From Pocillopora verrucosa (taxonomy: Eukaryota > Cnidaria > Anthozoa > Scleractinia > Pocilloporidae), in the NCBI RefSeq assembly GCF_036669915.1, contig NC_089317.1, forward strand, positions 8,582,911-8,646,910: a stretch of 64,000 nucleotides of DNA, given 5' to 3'. The position numbers were made by a program, and so were the translations under genes. Position 1 is the stretch's first letter. Each line of letters opens with the position of its first letter. Positions 1 to 10,660 of this stretch are shown one piece after another. The notes below the pieces were generated by a model. The model saw nothing but the letters and a program-made list of their open reading frames with translations, searched no databases and was not told the origin of the DNA.

Positions 1-3000
1 ATCTACTCCACAGATTTAAGTCCAGTCCAAAATGAGATTTACTTTTGTTGCCTCGCTGCTTGTATTCATTTTAAGAGAAGGAAGTAAACAAACCTGTCGT
101 GGGTGGAGGAAAGAAAATGAAACAGCTGAAAGCCAGGGTAAAAGCATTGGAAGAGTGCCAACTTAACATTTAAAACTTGTAGAAAGTTGTAGAATGTTTA
201 TAATACTAACAAATCTTGATTTATCATATTCAATGTGATGGTGAGGAAATACCTATCACAGAGTACTTAATCATGTAGATATTGATGAGATACAAAAATA
301 TCTCCTTTTTCTAAAAGATAACTACCGCCAACGTACTTTCAGTGCGCGTACTTTTATGTATTCACGTCCATAAGTAAAGATAAAAATGTCGTCTTGCATG
401 GAAACCTAGTTTATCTAAATAATTGTCTTGTTTCCACGAAGGGTTTTTTTTTAATTGACGAACAATGCTAGGGTTTAGTTCAACTTTTTCTATGAGAGGC
501 AACATTCTTGGGATAAGAACCTATAAATCGCATTTTTATGGCTGAGGTTGAAGTAGCTTCATAGCCGGTGTGGTTTACATGCATACATTATATGCGTTCT
601 TTGCTCTTAATATGTGCTTTAAATTTGTCTTTGATTTTGATGAAAATTATATTTTTATAATAAACAGAACAGTATATGTCTTCCTTTTAGATTCGAGTCT
701 ATCTTTACGTGTCCCCCGTGAGAGAAGCTCACTCGTGAATGATAGTATCAACACTAGTAGATAAAAAATTGTATCCATGGGCGGTCATGTAATGTTCTCT
801 GTGCACTTTTAAGCTGTTTGGGTAAAGTTGAGGAAGAAAATTTCGTAACTCTTAGACGTTTTTAAAAGTTTTTCCCGTCCTTTGGTAGTCTGCTCCGTGA
901 TTGAAGAGCTGTTGGAGAGAGTTAAAACTGGAAAATAGAACTCAACCTCCAACCCCCACAACAGCTCCAGCACCTCCTACGACAATGCCATCACGTTAGA
1001 CGAAAGTATTTTGAATTTTATTTCTTTTAAGGTTTTTTTAACATTTTAATCTTAGAGAATTAGCCTTCATTAGTTGAGGCCTAATAAATGTACTCCAAGA
1101 AACTGTTGTCCGTTTCTTTACATCGTTTATACGGGATGGACTACCTACTGCCTCATGAAGAACGCAACTAATCCAAATTTGAGAGAATTTTACAAATATT
1201 AAGAACGGAATCAAAATAACCATGAACTGCTGAACTCAGAAATAGACCAAAAACTCTTTACAGAAGCCCATCTTTTCATTATGGGTCATTAGGCTGCTAG
1301 CGGATTTGGACCGGGGGGGGGGGGGGGGCATATCCGTTAGCGGATTTGGACCGGGGCTCCAAATCTAGGGGGGTCCAAATCCGCTCGGACAACGGCATTT
1401 TCTTGATCTGAAGACTTGCAACTCCGCAAGTGACTTGAAATGTCTTTTTAACAATCACGGAAGGAAACGACTTGGTCTTCTCGATAACTAAACCCACAAG
1501 TTCCACCAGCGAACGATTTAACTAAACAGCGAATCTCCATGTTTGCATGTAAGATGAGACGCTTATAAAACAGATCAGTTAGCTAAGGCCCGTGTCGCAG
1601 TAGGGAATTTTTTGATTAATAATGCGTCAAAAAAGGATTAATGACTATTATCACAGCGAGTTTCCTTATGCGACCGGTGTTTCACAAATTTCTAAAATTT
1701 CGGAAAGTCCGCAGAAACTTCAAAGACACTGAAGTGTATGGGTGGGGCAGGCAGATTTGAAACAATAAAAAAAACAAAAGACACCGCTTCCGGAACTGTC
1801 AACGCTAGTCATTTGACCATACATTGGCTGGACCGAGCTTAGATCAAGCGGGACTAAGCGGAATTTTGCTTAATCAGTCCGATAGTCCAGCAAGTGTGGT
1901 AAGGGAGCTTCAGGTCAGCTGAAGGTTTGGCACAAAAAGAAAAAAAAACAATACGACAAATGGCCGCAAGAAGAGCAAAGGGCTCAAGTAATGAATACCA
2001 AACCATAATTCGGCTGTGCGAGAAATGGTCCATGTGTAAGGCTCAACACGAATTCTACGTACATCTCTGATACAGGATGAAAAGCCAGATGTTGCATGTC
2101 GATAATTTGTAGAAGTAGAAGGGCAAAAGCAAACCAAAATGCCCGATTTGGGTTTATGTTTATTACCGCACAATACGCGCCAGAAATGAAATCTGATCAA
2201 TTGTGTTTATTTTGACATATTTGTGTATTTCGGTAGTGCGACTCAAAAATTGTGTCACATTTTTCGGCTCTTCCAGTTGCAGTTTCAACTTTTCGAAAAT
2301 TTTTTGGCAGCCTAATTTTTGGTTTGGGCAGTAGTGCGACCTTGGCCTTAATAAATAAACAAGGTAAGAGTGTTTTGTAAGGTTTTTTTTGCAAACTGTA
2401 GTGATTTATGCCAGTTAACGGTGGCGACAAGTAGGCGAACCATGTATATTTCATAGTCGCTATCAAGTAAGTTTTGCTGGACTTTGAGTTCGTTTCAAGA
2501 TAGAACAACACAAATACACAAGGAGATTTTTACAAACTTTATAACCATCCTTTTGTCTTATAAAAGTCTGAAGCTCAGTAGATTTTGTCATATCGGTCAT
2601 TGTTAAAACTGTCTTTGTTTTGATGCTACTTTTCGACATAGGAAAAGTATCTCGGACAAAAATATTCACCAAAAAATAAACATTTCTTTTCCAGCTTCAA
2701 TAAGGACAGGGGATTAAGTTCAGATGATAAAACAAAGGATTATTTTCGGAGAATTACCGTAGGTCTTGTACATTCGTTACATGAGGTCACACAACTCACG
2801 GTGAAAATTTGCATATTTGAGCGGTCGAACGAAAAAAACTATTGCTCGAAAACTAAAATAATGTTTTACAAAAAAAACTACACCACAATTATTAGAACAT
2901 ATTGGGCTACAAAATATGAAAGTAGGAGTGAAAACAAGTTTGGGTGACTTGCCGCTGTTTGTTTGATGCATGCTGACATTAGCTCTTAAGAGAGATTTCG

Positions 3001-3651
3001 TATTTAAGTAGCAAAGATCACAGACTTTCTTAAAGACACCTTTATTATATGCAGTTACGACAGGGGTTACCGAGTTTAATTACAGAAAAAACATTTTCAG
3101 CAAGAGGATAATCGTGGAACAAGAGTAGCCAGAAGAGAAAAACTAGAGAATAGAACAGGCTTAAACACGAGTTGAAAATGACTTCTCTTTTTAATTTTCT
3201 ACGCTTATCAGAGGAGTTTGAAACGTTAGGGAAAAACGGTAAGGCAGGCAGTCATACCTGGAAACTCCAAAAGAAGCTATCAGAGAAGCTCCTACCATTC
3301 TGACGTACACGTGAGATCAGTTGGTCCTGCACACTCCTCAATCGACCGGCGATATGTTAACGTGAAGTAGTTTACCGTCGTTTCTTTCAATTTTGGCTCA
3401 TTTTCCCAAACAGAAATTATCAGTCATGCTCAATTGAAAGTAGTTTCAACTGATGCTGACATCATAAACTTCATCCGAAGAAGAAAACATTCCTTATCTT
3501 CGAAAGTATGCTCAAAACACTAGGAACAGTAATGAAGGTCCTTAGCTACTCGAAAATACCGCATGCGTTTTGATCGCTATCAATCTTGGTCCCTAAATCC
3601 CCTTGAAGAAAATCATCGACAGTTAGTGCTGAAGAGTTTTATTGCATTTTT
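1..3651. other. Non-coding duplicated flank, copy A
   Basis: No gene is recognised. Short open frames here are shared with copy B only as passive sequence and match no family I know. The stretch holds a G-rich palindromic repeat at 1,299-1,388. The interval 3,087-3,320 is missing from copy B. Confidence 0.6.
1299..1388. repeat. G-run and short foldback repeat
   Basis: The motif TAGCGGATTTGGACCGG occurs twice (from 1,299 and from 1,338), and its reverse complement GGTCCAAATCCGC lies at about 1,373-1,385. A run of 16 G occupies 1,313-1,328. The matching place in copy B (about 47,005-47,075) has a much shorter G run, joined as GGACC...GGTCC. The layout suggests a small foldback repeat whose centre has slipped. 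Confidence 0.7.
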
Positions 3652-3683
3652 GTGTCTGCTGCATTTATAATGCATGCAGACAC
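3650..3683. repeat. Helentron left end: ATIR plus hairpin
   Basis: TTGTGTCTGCTGCA at 3,650-3,663 is the left member of a 14-bp perfect inverted pair with 7,170-7,183. The same bases form a local hairpin: TGTCTGCTGCAT (3,653-3,664) pairs with ATGCATGCAGACA (3,670-3,682), with one bulged base. Confidence 0.8.
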
Positions 3684-3803
3684 TTAGATAAGCTGTAAAA
3701 CGCGCGACCAGCTACTTCATATACGACAAGATCTCGGATTTACTCTTGACGTTTCAGTGCGGATTCCATTTGGTGATAGGATACATGAAGTATGCACGGA
3801 GGG

Positions 3804-3847
3804 GTAATACTTTCGGCCTGTAATACTTTCGGCCTGTAATACTTTCG
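3804..3847 (+). repeat. 16-bp tandem repeat, about 2.7 copies
   Basis: The unit GTAATACTTTCGGCCT starts at 3,804, 3,820 and 3,836, the last copy being partial. It lies within the Helentron left part. Confidence 0.85.
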
Positions 3848-4287
3848 GGTGCAAACTTCGTTCCTCAGGGGAATAATCTATCCAATCGGATACGAGGAAA
3901 GGACAAAGGAAAGAGGTCGTGGCAAACTACCGATTTCCGGGAAGACTCGGAACCAATCAAATCTGAGAAAAGGACAAAGTCAAATCCGTCAAACTATGTG
4001 CTTTCGAAAAACGTTTGGGTTGCGTCGTATCGTCCTGATTTCGTTCGTCAAGCCAGGGTGTATTATTGCTTGCAAGGTGAGTGATCTTTTCGCTTTTCAT
4101 ATTTGTAATGGATTTCTTAAAAGGTGTTTTCTCATTTTGCCACAGCATTCGCACTGGGTGTCATTCCGGCCGAGTGAAAGGTTTTGAAAGATGCTTTGAA
4201 TTTGTAAATCGACTGAAGCTTTCTCGGCGCCAACACGATCACCGCCCCGCCATTTTGCAAGTGCTCAGGACGCAAAATAAGCTTTAT

Positions 4288-4411
4288 GAGCCCCATTTGG
4301 GGAATGCAAAATCCCTTCGGGGAACAATTGAGCTCCATTTGGGGAATGAAAAGCCCGTTAAGGGAATTATTAAGTCTCACTTGGGGATTACAAAGCCCAA
4401 TGGGGGATATA
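4288..4411 (+). repeat. 42-bp hairpin-bearing tandem repeat, 3 units
   Basis: Units at 4,288-4,329, 4,330-4,371 and 4,372-4,411 are similar. Each has the form CCCATTTGGGG then an A-rich linker then CCC...GGG, giving one or two tiny hairpins per unit (for example CCCCATTTGGGG in unit 1). The third unit is the most diverged. The array sits in the Helentron between the left end and the Rep fragment. Confidence 0.8.
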
Positions 4412-4564
4412 AGATGCCCTGTTTACGAAATGGATTTTGCCGAAGATACATGTATTTCACTACACACATGAAAACATCTATCACTAGACAAACATGTGCG
4501 AAAGCTGTGGCGATTTTACAGAGGAGAGAAACCTAGAACTAGTGTTCTTCATGATAATTATTAT

Positions 4565-5203
4565 CTAAGCATCGCTATGAACAGATCTTTGCATACAGTT
4601 GTAAGGTATCAATGCTTTCAAAAATTGGAATCCTTCATCAAGATGAATCAAGCGCTCAATTGCTCCTTCACATTTCAACTGTCCAGCATTTGAAGATTTG
4701 CTATTTCCTTTGCACTTCCTAAGTGCAACTTGTGATTTTCCTAAGAGAATTTTCATTTGAAGCTTTTTTGTTTTGAAGAATATATTTTCAACACACATAG
4801 CAGCTCTCCTATCTGATCGTCTTAGTTCAGATTTACAAATGTCGCTATAATGAACATTAGCTAGTCTATCTTTATTTTCTGGTCGACTTTGACCAAGGAA
4901 TATACCAGGATATGCTAACTCTTCAGAATATTGATCTCTGAATATACTTAAGGGTTTGTTTCCCTCTCCTGGTGCAACATTTAAAATACGTTGAGGCAGA
5001 CTGTCTTCAAAATAATGTGTGTTGGTCAACATGGTGTCAGTAACACCAGCAGGTGTTTCTGCTTCATCTTCAGTCCACTGATCAACATTATCATTACTGT
5101 CATTTCCATCTTGCTTATTGGAACCACTGCTCTTTTCTATTTCTTGTTCACTTTGATTTTCAGTATTAGTATCATCTAATAAACAGTTTGCAGTATACTG
5201 CAC
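4565..5203 (-). pseudogene. Helitron Rep protein N-region fragment
   Basis: An open frame of about 212 residues on the minus strand. Its middle has the block 'RILNVAPGEGNKPLSIF', then an SEELAYPGIFLGQ block, then 'YSDICKSELRRSDRRAA', 'NIFFKTKKLQMK' and 'LIHLDEGFQFLKAL'. This order matches the conserved region just upstream of the HUH (Rep) domain in animal Helitron and Helentron proteins. The match breaks at about residue 200. The HUH endonuclease and the PIF1-like helicase are absent, so this is a truncated remnant. The N-terminus is acidic and low in complexity. The first in-frame codon here is GTG, so the true start is not visible. The identity rests on recognised motifs, not on a search. 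Confidence 0.72.
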
Positions 5204-5346
5204 TCCCCAACCTTCATTTAGTGTTATTCCTTCCTGTCTGTAGAGGCTGCTGTCGTGGATTGATTTATAATGAATAAGTAAACAGATAAAAAATTATAAT
5301 TCACCTAGGTTAGTTTTTTTTTTTGGCATTTTGTTGTTATAGTTAA

Positions 5347-5382
5347 ATTTTGTAGTAGTAGTCGTAGTCGTCGTCGTCTTTT
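5347..5382 (+). repeat. GTA/GTC trinucleotide microsatellite
   Basis: A short run of GTA repeats passing into GTC repeats, within the Helentron upstream of the RPA-like gene. Confidence 0.75.
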
Positions 5383-5433
5383 TGATGCAGTGCTCCCTAT
5401 GTTATTAGAAATTTTGAAATACATTATATTGCT

Positions 5434-6340
5434 ATGAAACAAACTCAAAAGGTTCTTTTTCACTTGCAGTCAATGGAAGAACAAAAAGAAGAGATTGTTG
5501 GTTTCTTACACAATGTGTCTCCAACTAAAAAAAGTAGCAAGACATCTTACTTTGACATGTCCATACAAACCACCGATGGCCTAGTAAGAGGAGTCTGCGT
5601 CTCCGGAAGTAAACAGGAACACTTTGATCAAATGAGCAAAAAGAAATCTCCAATAAAACTTCGAAATTTTAGAATTGAAAGAGCAGGAGATGCAACCACA
5701 GTACTGATGAATAACAATGTACTGTTAGAGCCTACAAAAGAAATACCTTTTTCAAGAATTGAGTTGCCAAGTGCCAACAATATCCAATCAATTTCAGCTG
5801 CAAACACAAATCAAAGTATCACCATCAAAGCCAAACTTATTCAGATGTCATCAACAAAAAAAGTGAAGACAGAGTATGGTGAAAAAAAAAAGTTGTTTGC
5901 CTATCTTGTGGACCCACATGGAGCCATTAAGGTGACACTTTGGGAACAATTCTGTGGATCTCATTAATCCTGCTGAGCTACCTCAGAACTTTACCAATAC
6001 AACAGCAGCAGCAGAAATACTTGGAGTGCGAAGTGTCACGGCATATCAAGCCTGCTGCAACTGTAACAAAAAGCTGGTAATAGAGACGTCTCCCATACTA
6101 ACCTGTTCAACTTGTGGGCTCAAGCAGAATATGAAGTCCACCATTCAACAATGTTATGGACAACTACTGGTACAAATTAAAGAATCGAAGATCACAGTGA
6201 CCCTGTTCAACGACATCCTGCATGATATGCTAGCGTCACAAGGAAAGAGAACTCTTCCGATCACTGAGGAAACCATAACTACCTTTCTTCTAGAGTTACC
6301 AACTATAACCAGCATAACATTCAACAACAAACAAAAATAG
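5434..6340 (+). pseudogene. RPA70-like single-strand DNA-binding protein, broken
   Basis: Two open frames that overlap in different phases. Frame 1 (5,434-5,967, 177 aa) has an OB-fold-like N-part ('VGFLHNVSPTKKS', 'FDMSIQTTDG') and a second OB start ending 'HGAIKVTLWEQF'. Frame 2 (5,954-6,340) has a zinc ribbon, 'CCNCNKKLV' ... 'CSTCGLK', followed by a third OB-like strand set. The order OB, OB, zinc ribbon, OB is that of replication protein A large-subunit relatives, which are known cargo of Helitrons and Helentrons. The frame change at about 5,955-5,965, plus missing sequence expected between WEQF and the ribbon, indicate a deletion. A candidate splice acceptor (pyrimidine tract and CAG) ends at about 5,469, just upstream of an in-frame ATG at about 5,473, so the true start may be there. 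Confidence 0.72.
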
Positions 6341-7169
6341 TGGAGTCAGTGCAAATCTGAATAAAATGAACAATTTCCTGTCACACATCAGTGGAAATTA
6401 CTACTGAATACCAAACGTTAATAATACCTGTTTTGTTACAGTTTGCAACAAACATTTTGTAGACACTGGTTTTAAGTGAAATGATTGTTTCTCTGACTGA
6501 TAAACATTATTTACAAGTACACGTGCTGCTTTTTTTGGGATAATATTTCTGTTGCGTTACATTTCTGATACATTTAATTTCAATTAAAAGACAAACACTT
6601 CAAAATACTTTTAAAAGTATATTCACCTATTAGTTACTTGAACACAACAATGTAAATATACTAACTTTGTTTTACCTATGTTTTGTTCCAAATTGATTGC
6701 ATATTACCATTAAATGAAAAACATAATGATTTCTTAGGAATTATTACAACCAGAGACTTTTTCTTGCTTTGCAAAACTGCTACTGCGTTTGCATTACAGT
6801 TGTCTTGTGTTACAAAGACTTCTGATACTATTCAATTTTGTTAAAAACTATTGGCTGTTGTATTTCAATTCTTTGATTTAAATATTCTGCTACAAAATAA
6901 AAGAAACGTTCACTTTAATGTTAGATTCTTTGCAGTACCATAACACAATAAAAGTTATTTAAACAGTGATGAAGATGTAATCACAATCATTATATTGATG
7001 ATTGATATTGATGATCCCTTACCTCCAACTGGAGCATTGGACATTCACCACTTCAGTTCCCCATCTTTGTGATGCCTTGAGCATTCCATAGCACTGCCTT
7101 TCGGGAGATGTTTCTAGCCAGTTTAACAGTATTCAAAAAAATAGGCGCCTACAGCAGATTCCATTCCAC
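6341..7169. other. Helentron non-coding right part
   Basis: AT-rich, no coding signal and no recognisable RNA. It runs from the RPA-like stop codon to the right inverted repeat. Confidence 0.6.
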
Positions 7170-7200
7170 TGCAGCAGACACAAGTACCCATTGGGTACCT
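7170..7200. repeat. Helentron right end: ATIR and terminal hairpin
   Basis: TGCAGCAGACACAA (7,170-7,183) is the inverted partner of the left end. It is followed immediately by a hairpin, GTACCCA (7,184-7,190) / TGGGTAC (7,192-7,198), and then CT and a T-rich target. A hairpin just inside the 3' end is typical of rolling-circle transposons. Confidence 0.8.
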
Positions 7201-9790
7201 ATTTTTTATTCTAGCGAGGGGCTGGAAAATAAATTAAAAAGGCTCCGCTTTTAGGCTTGGCCAAATATATATATATGTATAATTTGTTAAATTTTCACGC
7301 AACGCTTTCATCAACACAACAACGCCTGGGGGATAAGTTTCCAAATAAGTTGGTTCGGCCTATTGGCTGATACCGATGAACCGGAATTGGCTGAACCGAT
7401 CAGACAACCAGAAATGTAATATCCAAAACCGATAATTCAATAATAGTTATTCAGCTTGGCTTGCCATCAGTATAAAATAAAGTGGCGAAGCTGTATTTGG
7501 TCAAAACTAGCTACGGTTTCCACTCACATTAGACAGATTTTAATCTCTGATTGACCTGAATTAATTGTTTTAAGTGGTTTATCTTGGTGAAAACCTCTGC
7601 CTTGTGCTTCTGCTCTGCGAACATTTATTTTACCGAACAACAGAATGAAAATAATTGAAAATTGTATATTTCATGGATTTTATTATGCATATCTCTTGGA
7701 ATTGATCAATTTAGAAACAAATAACAACACCTCATAGCCAAATTAGGTAAATAGTTCTGTATTTGTTTGAATAAAGAGTCTTACAGTTCTATTAATATGG
7801 TAAATATTCTTCACATATCCGCTAAAAACGAAGACAGTCAAAAATAGTTTTCTTTGTTTTTGCCCATAAATCATTCAGCTTGTTTCTTCCGCGGTGTGGA
7901 ACTTGAAATAGGTAGGACAGGAGAGGTGAGAGTTTATATGTGTATCACATAATTTTATTGAGAGGTTTGAATCACCTGCAATTCTCTTGCATAGGCAACA
8001 CTTTAGGAGTTCTTGGATACTGACACCGAAGAGGTTTTGTAGGGGTCACTCCGGTCTGGCCAAAAATTGAAACTCAAAAGCCTTCTTAAGTTATTCTCTT
8101 TGAAGTATGGATCCGCGCCAAATATGTAGATGATACCTGCATTGATGCAGTTTTATCTCGATTTAGAGTTTGAGTCAGAGAACGAAAAGGTGCATTCATC
8201 ATTGACGTTTAAAGGATGTTTTAACTGCAAAATGAAAAGAATGGTTGATCCGTATTGGCAGCAACGCGAAGCATATAATGCGTACAACCAAAAAGCCCAA
8301 TAAACAGGTAATAACAACGCGCGTTATATCCGAAGTTTATTAAAATTTTGCATATAACAAAACATTTTATAGTAACCGATAAGTTTTGTAATAACGGTTG
8401 AGGCATTTCGTAATAACGTACGTAATAGGTTTTGAAATGATCAGGGATGTGTTTCGTCGTTATCTCTAACACACGCCTCTTTCAAAGAAGTCACATGAAT
8501 GAATAAGAATGTAACTAAGGAAAGCTATTCCAAAGCTATGGACGGTATGAACCAGGGCCCAGAATCTCGTGAGTAAGTAAGACATCTTTGCAAGAGGTAT
8601 CACAAAATACCTCAGAGCAACGACATTGGAGGTTAAAGGAGTCACTCACCTAAGACCCCACCCAAATAGCATTAACAATGAAAGTTAAATTAAAATTCTG
8701 GAGTTAAGAATGCATACAATCAAAACGCACAGTTGGTGGTCCAACCGCTGCATATTTCTTCAATCTTTGCTTTATCATCCTTGCCCTGTAAATCCGGATA
8801 TAAAACTAATTCTGTATAACCGGAAACTTTTCATCGAAGCCTTTACTTTTTTACTGAGCTCAAAATTTGCCATTTTTCCTACTCCATATAGCCACAAAAA
8901 GATTTTAAGAGCACTGATCCTTAAAGTATACAACATAAAGTTTTTTGAAGCTCAGTAGTGGAGCATCTGAGTTTTGATCCATCATGGGAACCCAGAATTT
9001 TCTCTTTATTCTAAGCTCGTGAAAGAAGTACCAAAAATTAATATTCTCTTCAAAACCAACTTTCATTGCCACTGAATGCCGATTTCGTGTTTTGTTTTTA
9101 AAGAAGACTAAAGTCAAGATGGGAAGAGTGATTTGAGATAAAACAAAGAAACATTAATGATTTGAATTTCAGCGCCATGAAGTAGATGTAGCGGTACTGA
9201 CACGAGGAAACATCCAATGAGTTATTGTTCGCCAGAGCTTGCACTTAGAACCGAACACATTGATAGAGCTATATTTTCTCGGAAGTAACGACAGTTCTCA
9301 TTTTCATAAGAAAAGGATTGTTTCACTGATCAGTTCCAAAGGTGTGCTGTAAAAACAACTCTGTCATTTGCTCAGCGAAATATTTATTTTACCGCTGGAA
9401 AAACAAAACGAAACCAAACAGAACAAAGAAAGAGAAATACAGATGAGAAGTACGAGAAAAAGAAAAAAGCCTTTTTGATATGCATAAACATGTTTATGAT
9501 ACATATTTGATCATAAAAGAAAGGACTGAAATAGTTAAAAATCTTTTAAAATCAAAGTACTGTTGTATTCAGCCTTCGAAAAAGGGCTTCACAGTAAACG
9601 CAGTAATCGCTATTTTGAGTTAAATCATGAATTGATCACATTGATCTCGCCTACCCAAATTTCCATGGACTTCTACCGGTTTTTTCTCAATCTGAGTAAT
9701 GTAATGATATGCGTTTATTTGCACTCCAGACAATCTGATTCCCTATTTATTCACGTGATGCGAAATCATCTACCCTCCGTTAACATCTCT
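7201..9790. other. Upstream flank of GPCR copy A, no gene seen
   Basis: Matches copy B from about 49,255 to 51,900. A more diverged version is found in patches at 31,800-38,500 upstream of the intact GPCR. It contains a short AT microsatellite near 7,266-7,280. I see no coding exon. Confidence 0.65.
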
Positions 9791-9795
9791 TTCAG
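9791..9795 (+). promoter_or_regulatory. Splice acceptor remnant before GPCR copy A
   Basis: TTCAG ends at 9,795, 38 bases before the ATG. Copy B and the intact paralogue have a longer pyrimidine-rich tract before the same CAG. Here about 23 bases of that tract are deleted, so the 5'UTR splice site is probably weakened. Confidence 0.5.
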
Positions 9796-9832
9796 TGTTT
9801 TCGTCAACCCTCGTTGTTCATCATAATTAATC

Positions 9833-10660
9833 ATGAACGACAGCAATGCAACCTCAAAGTTTCCCAAACAACACTCCGACGATGGACTCAAGACCTTGAG
9901 CATAGCAATATTTCTGGCTAATGGACTCGTGCTTGTCTTGTTTTACCGATGTAGTCGTCTTCACACCTCTTCTAACTATGTGCTTCTCAGCCTGGCAATT
10001 TGTGACTTCAGTACTGGCGTTATCGCTCTTCCATACTTCATTGTTTATAATTTTGGCATTTTGCCGTCACAATTAAGTATTGGGGTACACATCTCGCATA
10101 CATTACTAGCTACATCAGGTGCTTATCACATACTCTTTATTACTGGGCTCAAGTACATGGCAACGGTCAGTCCACTAAAACACTATTTGGTGACTAAGAG
10201 CTTGGTTTTGAAAATTGTGCTCGGTGTTTGGATCACTTCGACTGCTTTTGCTATCATTCCTTTTGTTCTGTATGATGCTGAGGTATCTACGCTTTGGGAC
10301 GTTATTTATACTGCAGTTTGCTTCGTTGCAGTTTCCCTTTTCCCGTACATGGCAGCGACCACCTTTGATTCAGAATAAGAACTCACGGGAACAGAAGAAA
10401 AGCGAAAGTGACAGGAAGTGTATCTTGGTTTTCGCAGGCATGGCGATCATATTTGCCTGCTGTTGGTTCCCTTATTTTATCGTCATGCTATTATTCCAAA
10501 TAGGATTAAAAGATTTGCATAGCGTCATTGAAGCTTTTGTGGTCATTCGATATTGGCCAACCCTCTTCTCTACACGTTTTTCAAACGCGACTTCTTGTCC
10601 GCCTTTCAGAATCTGTTGCAAAACAAGGAAAACGTCCGTTCTTCTTCTCAAAAATTAATC
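9833..10660 (+). pseudogene. Class A GPCR, copy A, multiply deleted
   Basis: Starts MNDSNATS like its two paralogues in the window. Compared with copy B it lacks 18 bp in TM1 (in frame), 47 bp at the end of TM5 (frameshift), and 11 bp in TM7 that removes part of the segment before NPxxY. Everything after about 10,655 is gone through a deletion of about 640 bp, so the C-tail is lost. Frame 1 stops at 10,378 after TM5. The remaining CWFPY of TM6 lies in another frame (10,390-10,658). It cannot make a seven-helix receptor. Sequence outside the deletions is very close to copy B, so the decay looks recent. Confidence 0.92.

Larger units (their letters stand above)
3652..7200. mobile_element. Helentron-like (Helitron) element, degenerate
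   Basis: Comparison with the empty site in copy B (T-run at about 49,250) defines an insertion of about 3.55 kb into a run of T. The left terminus carries TTGTGTCTGCTGCA (3,650-3,663) and the right part carries its exact reverse complement (7,170-7,183). The right copy is followed by a terminal hairpin, so the inverted repeats are asymmetric with respect to the ends. Asymmetric terminal inverted repeats, insertion between T residues and a 3' hairpin are known traits of Helentrons. Inside are an RPA-like gene (plus strand) and a Helitron Rep N-region fragment (minus strand), both broken. The helicase and the HUH endonuclease core are missing, so the element is non-autonomous. The exact ends are ambiguous by a few T. 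Confidence 0.82.

Noticed and set aside
570..764. Open frame conserved at 46,258-46,452
   Set aside because: Conserved only because the whole segment is duplicated recently; no motif.
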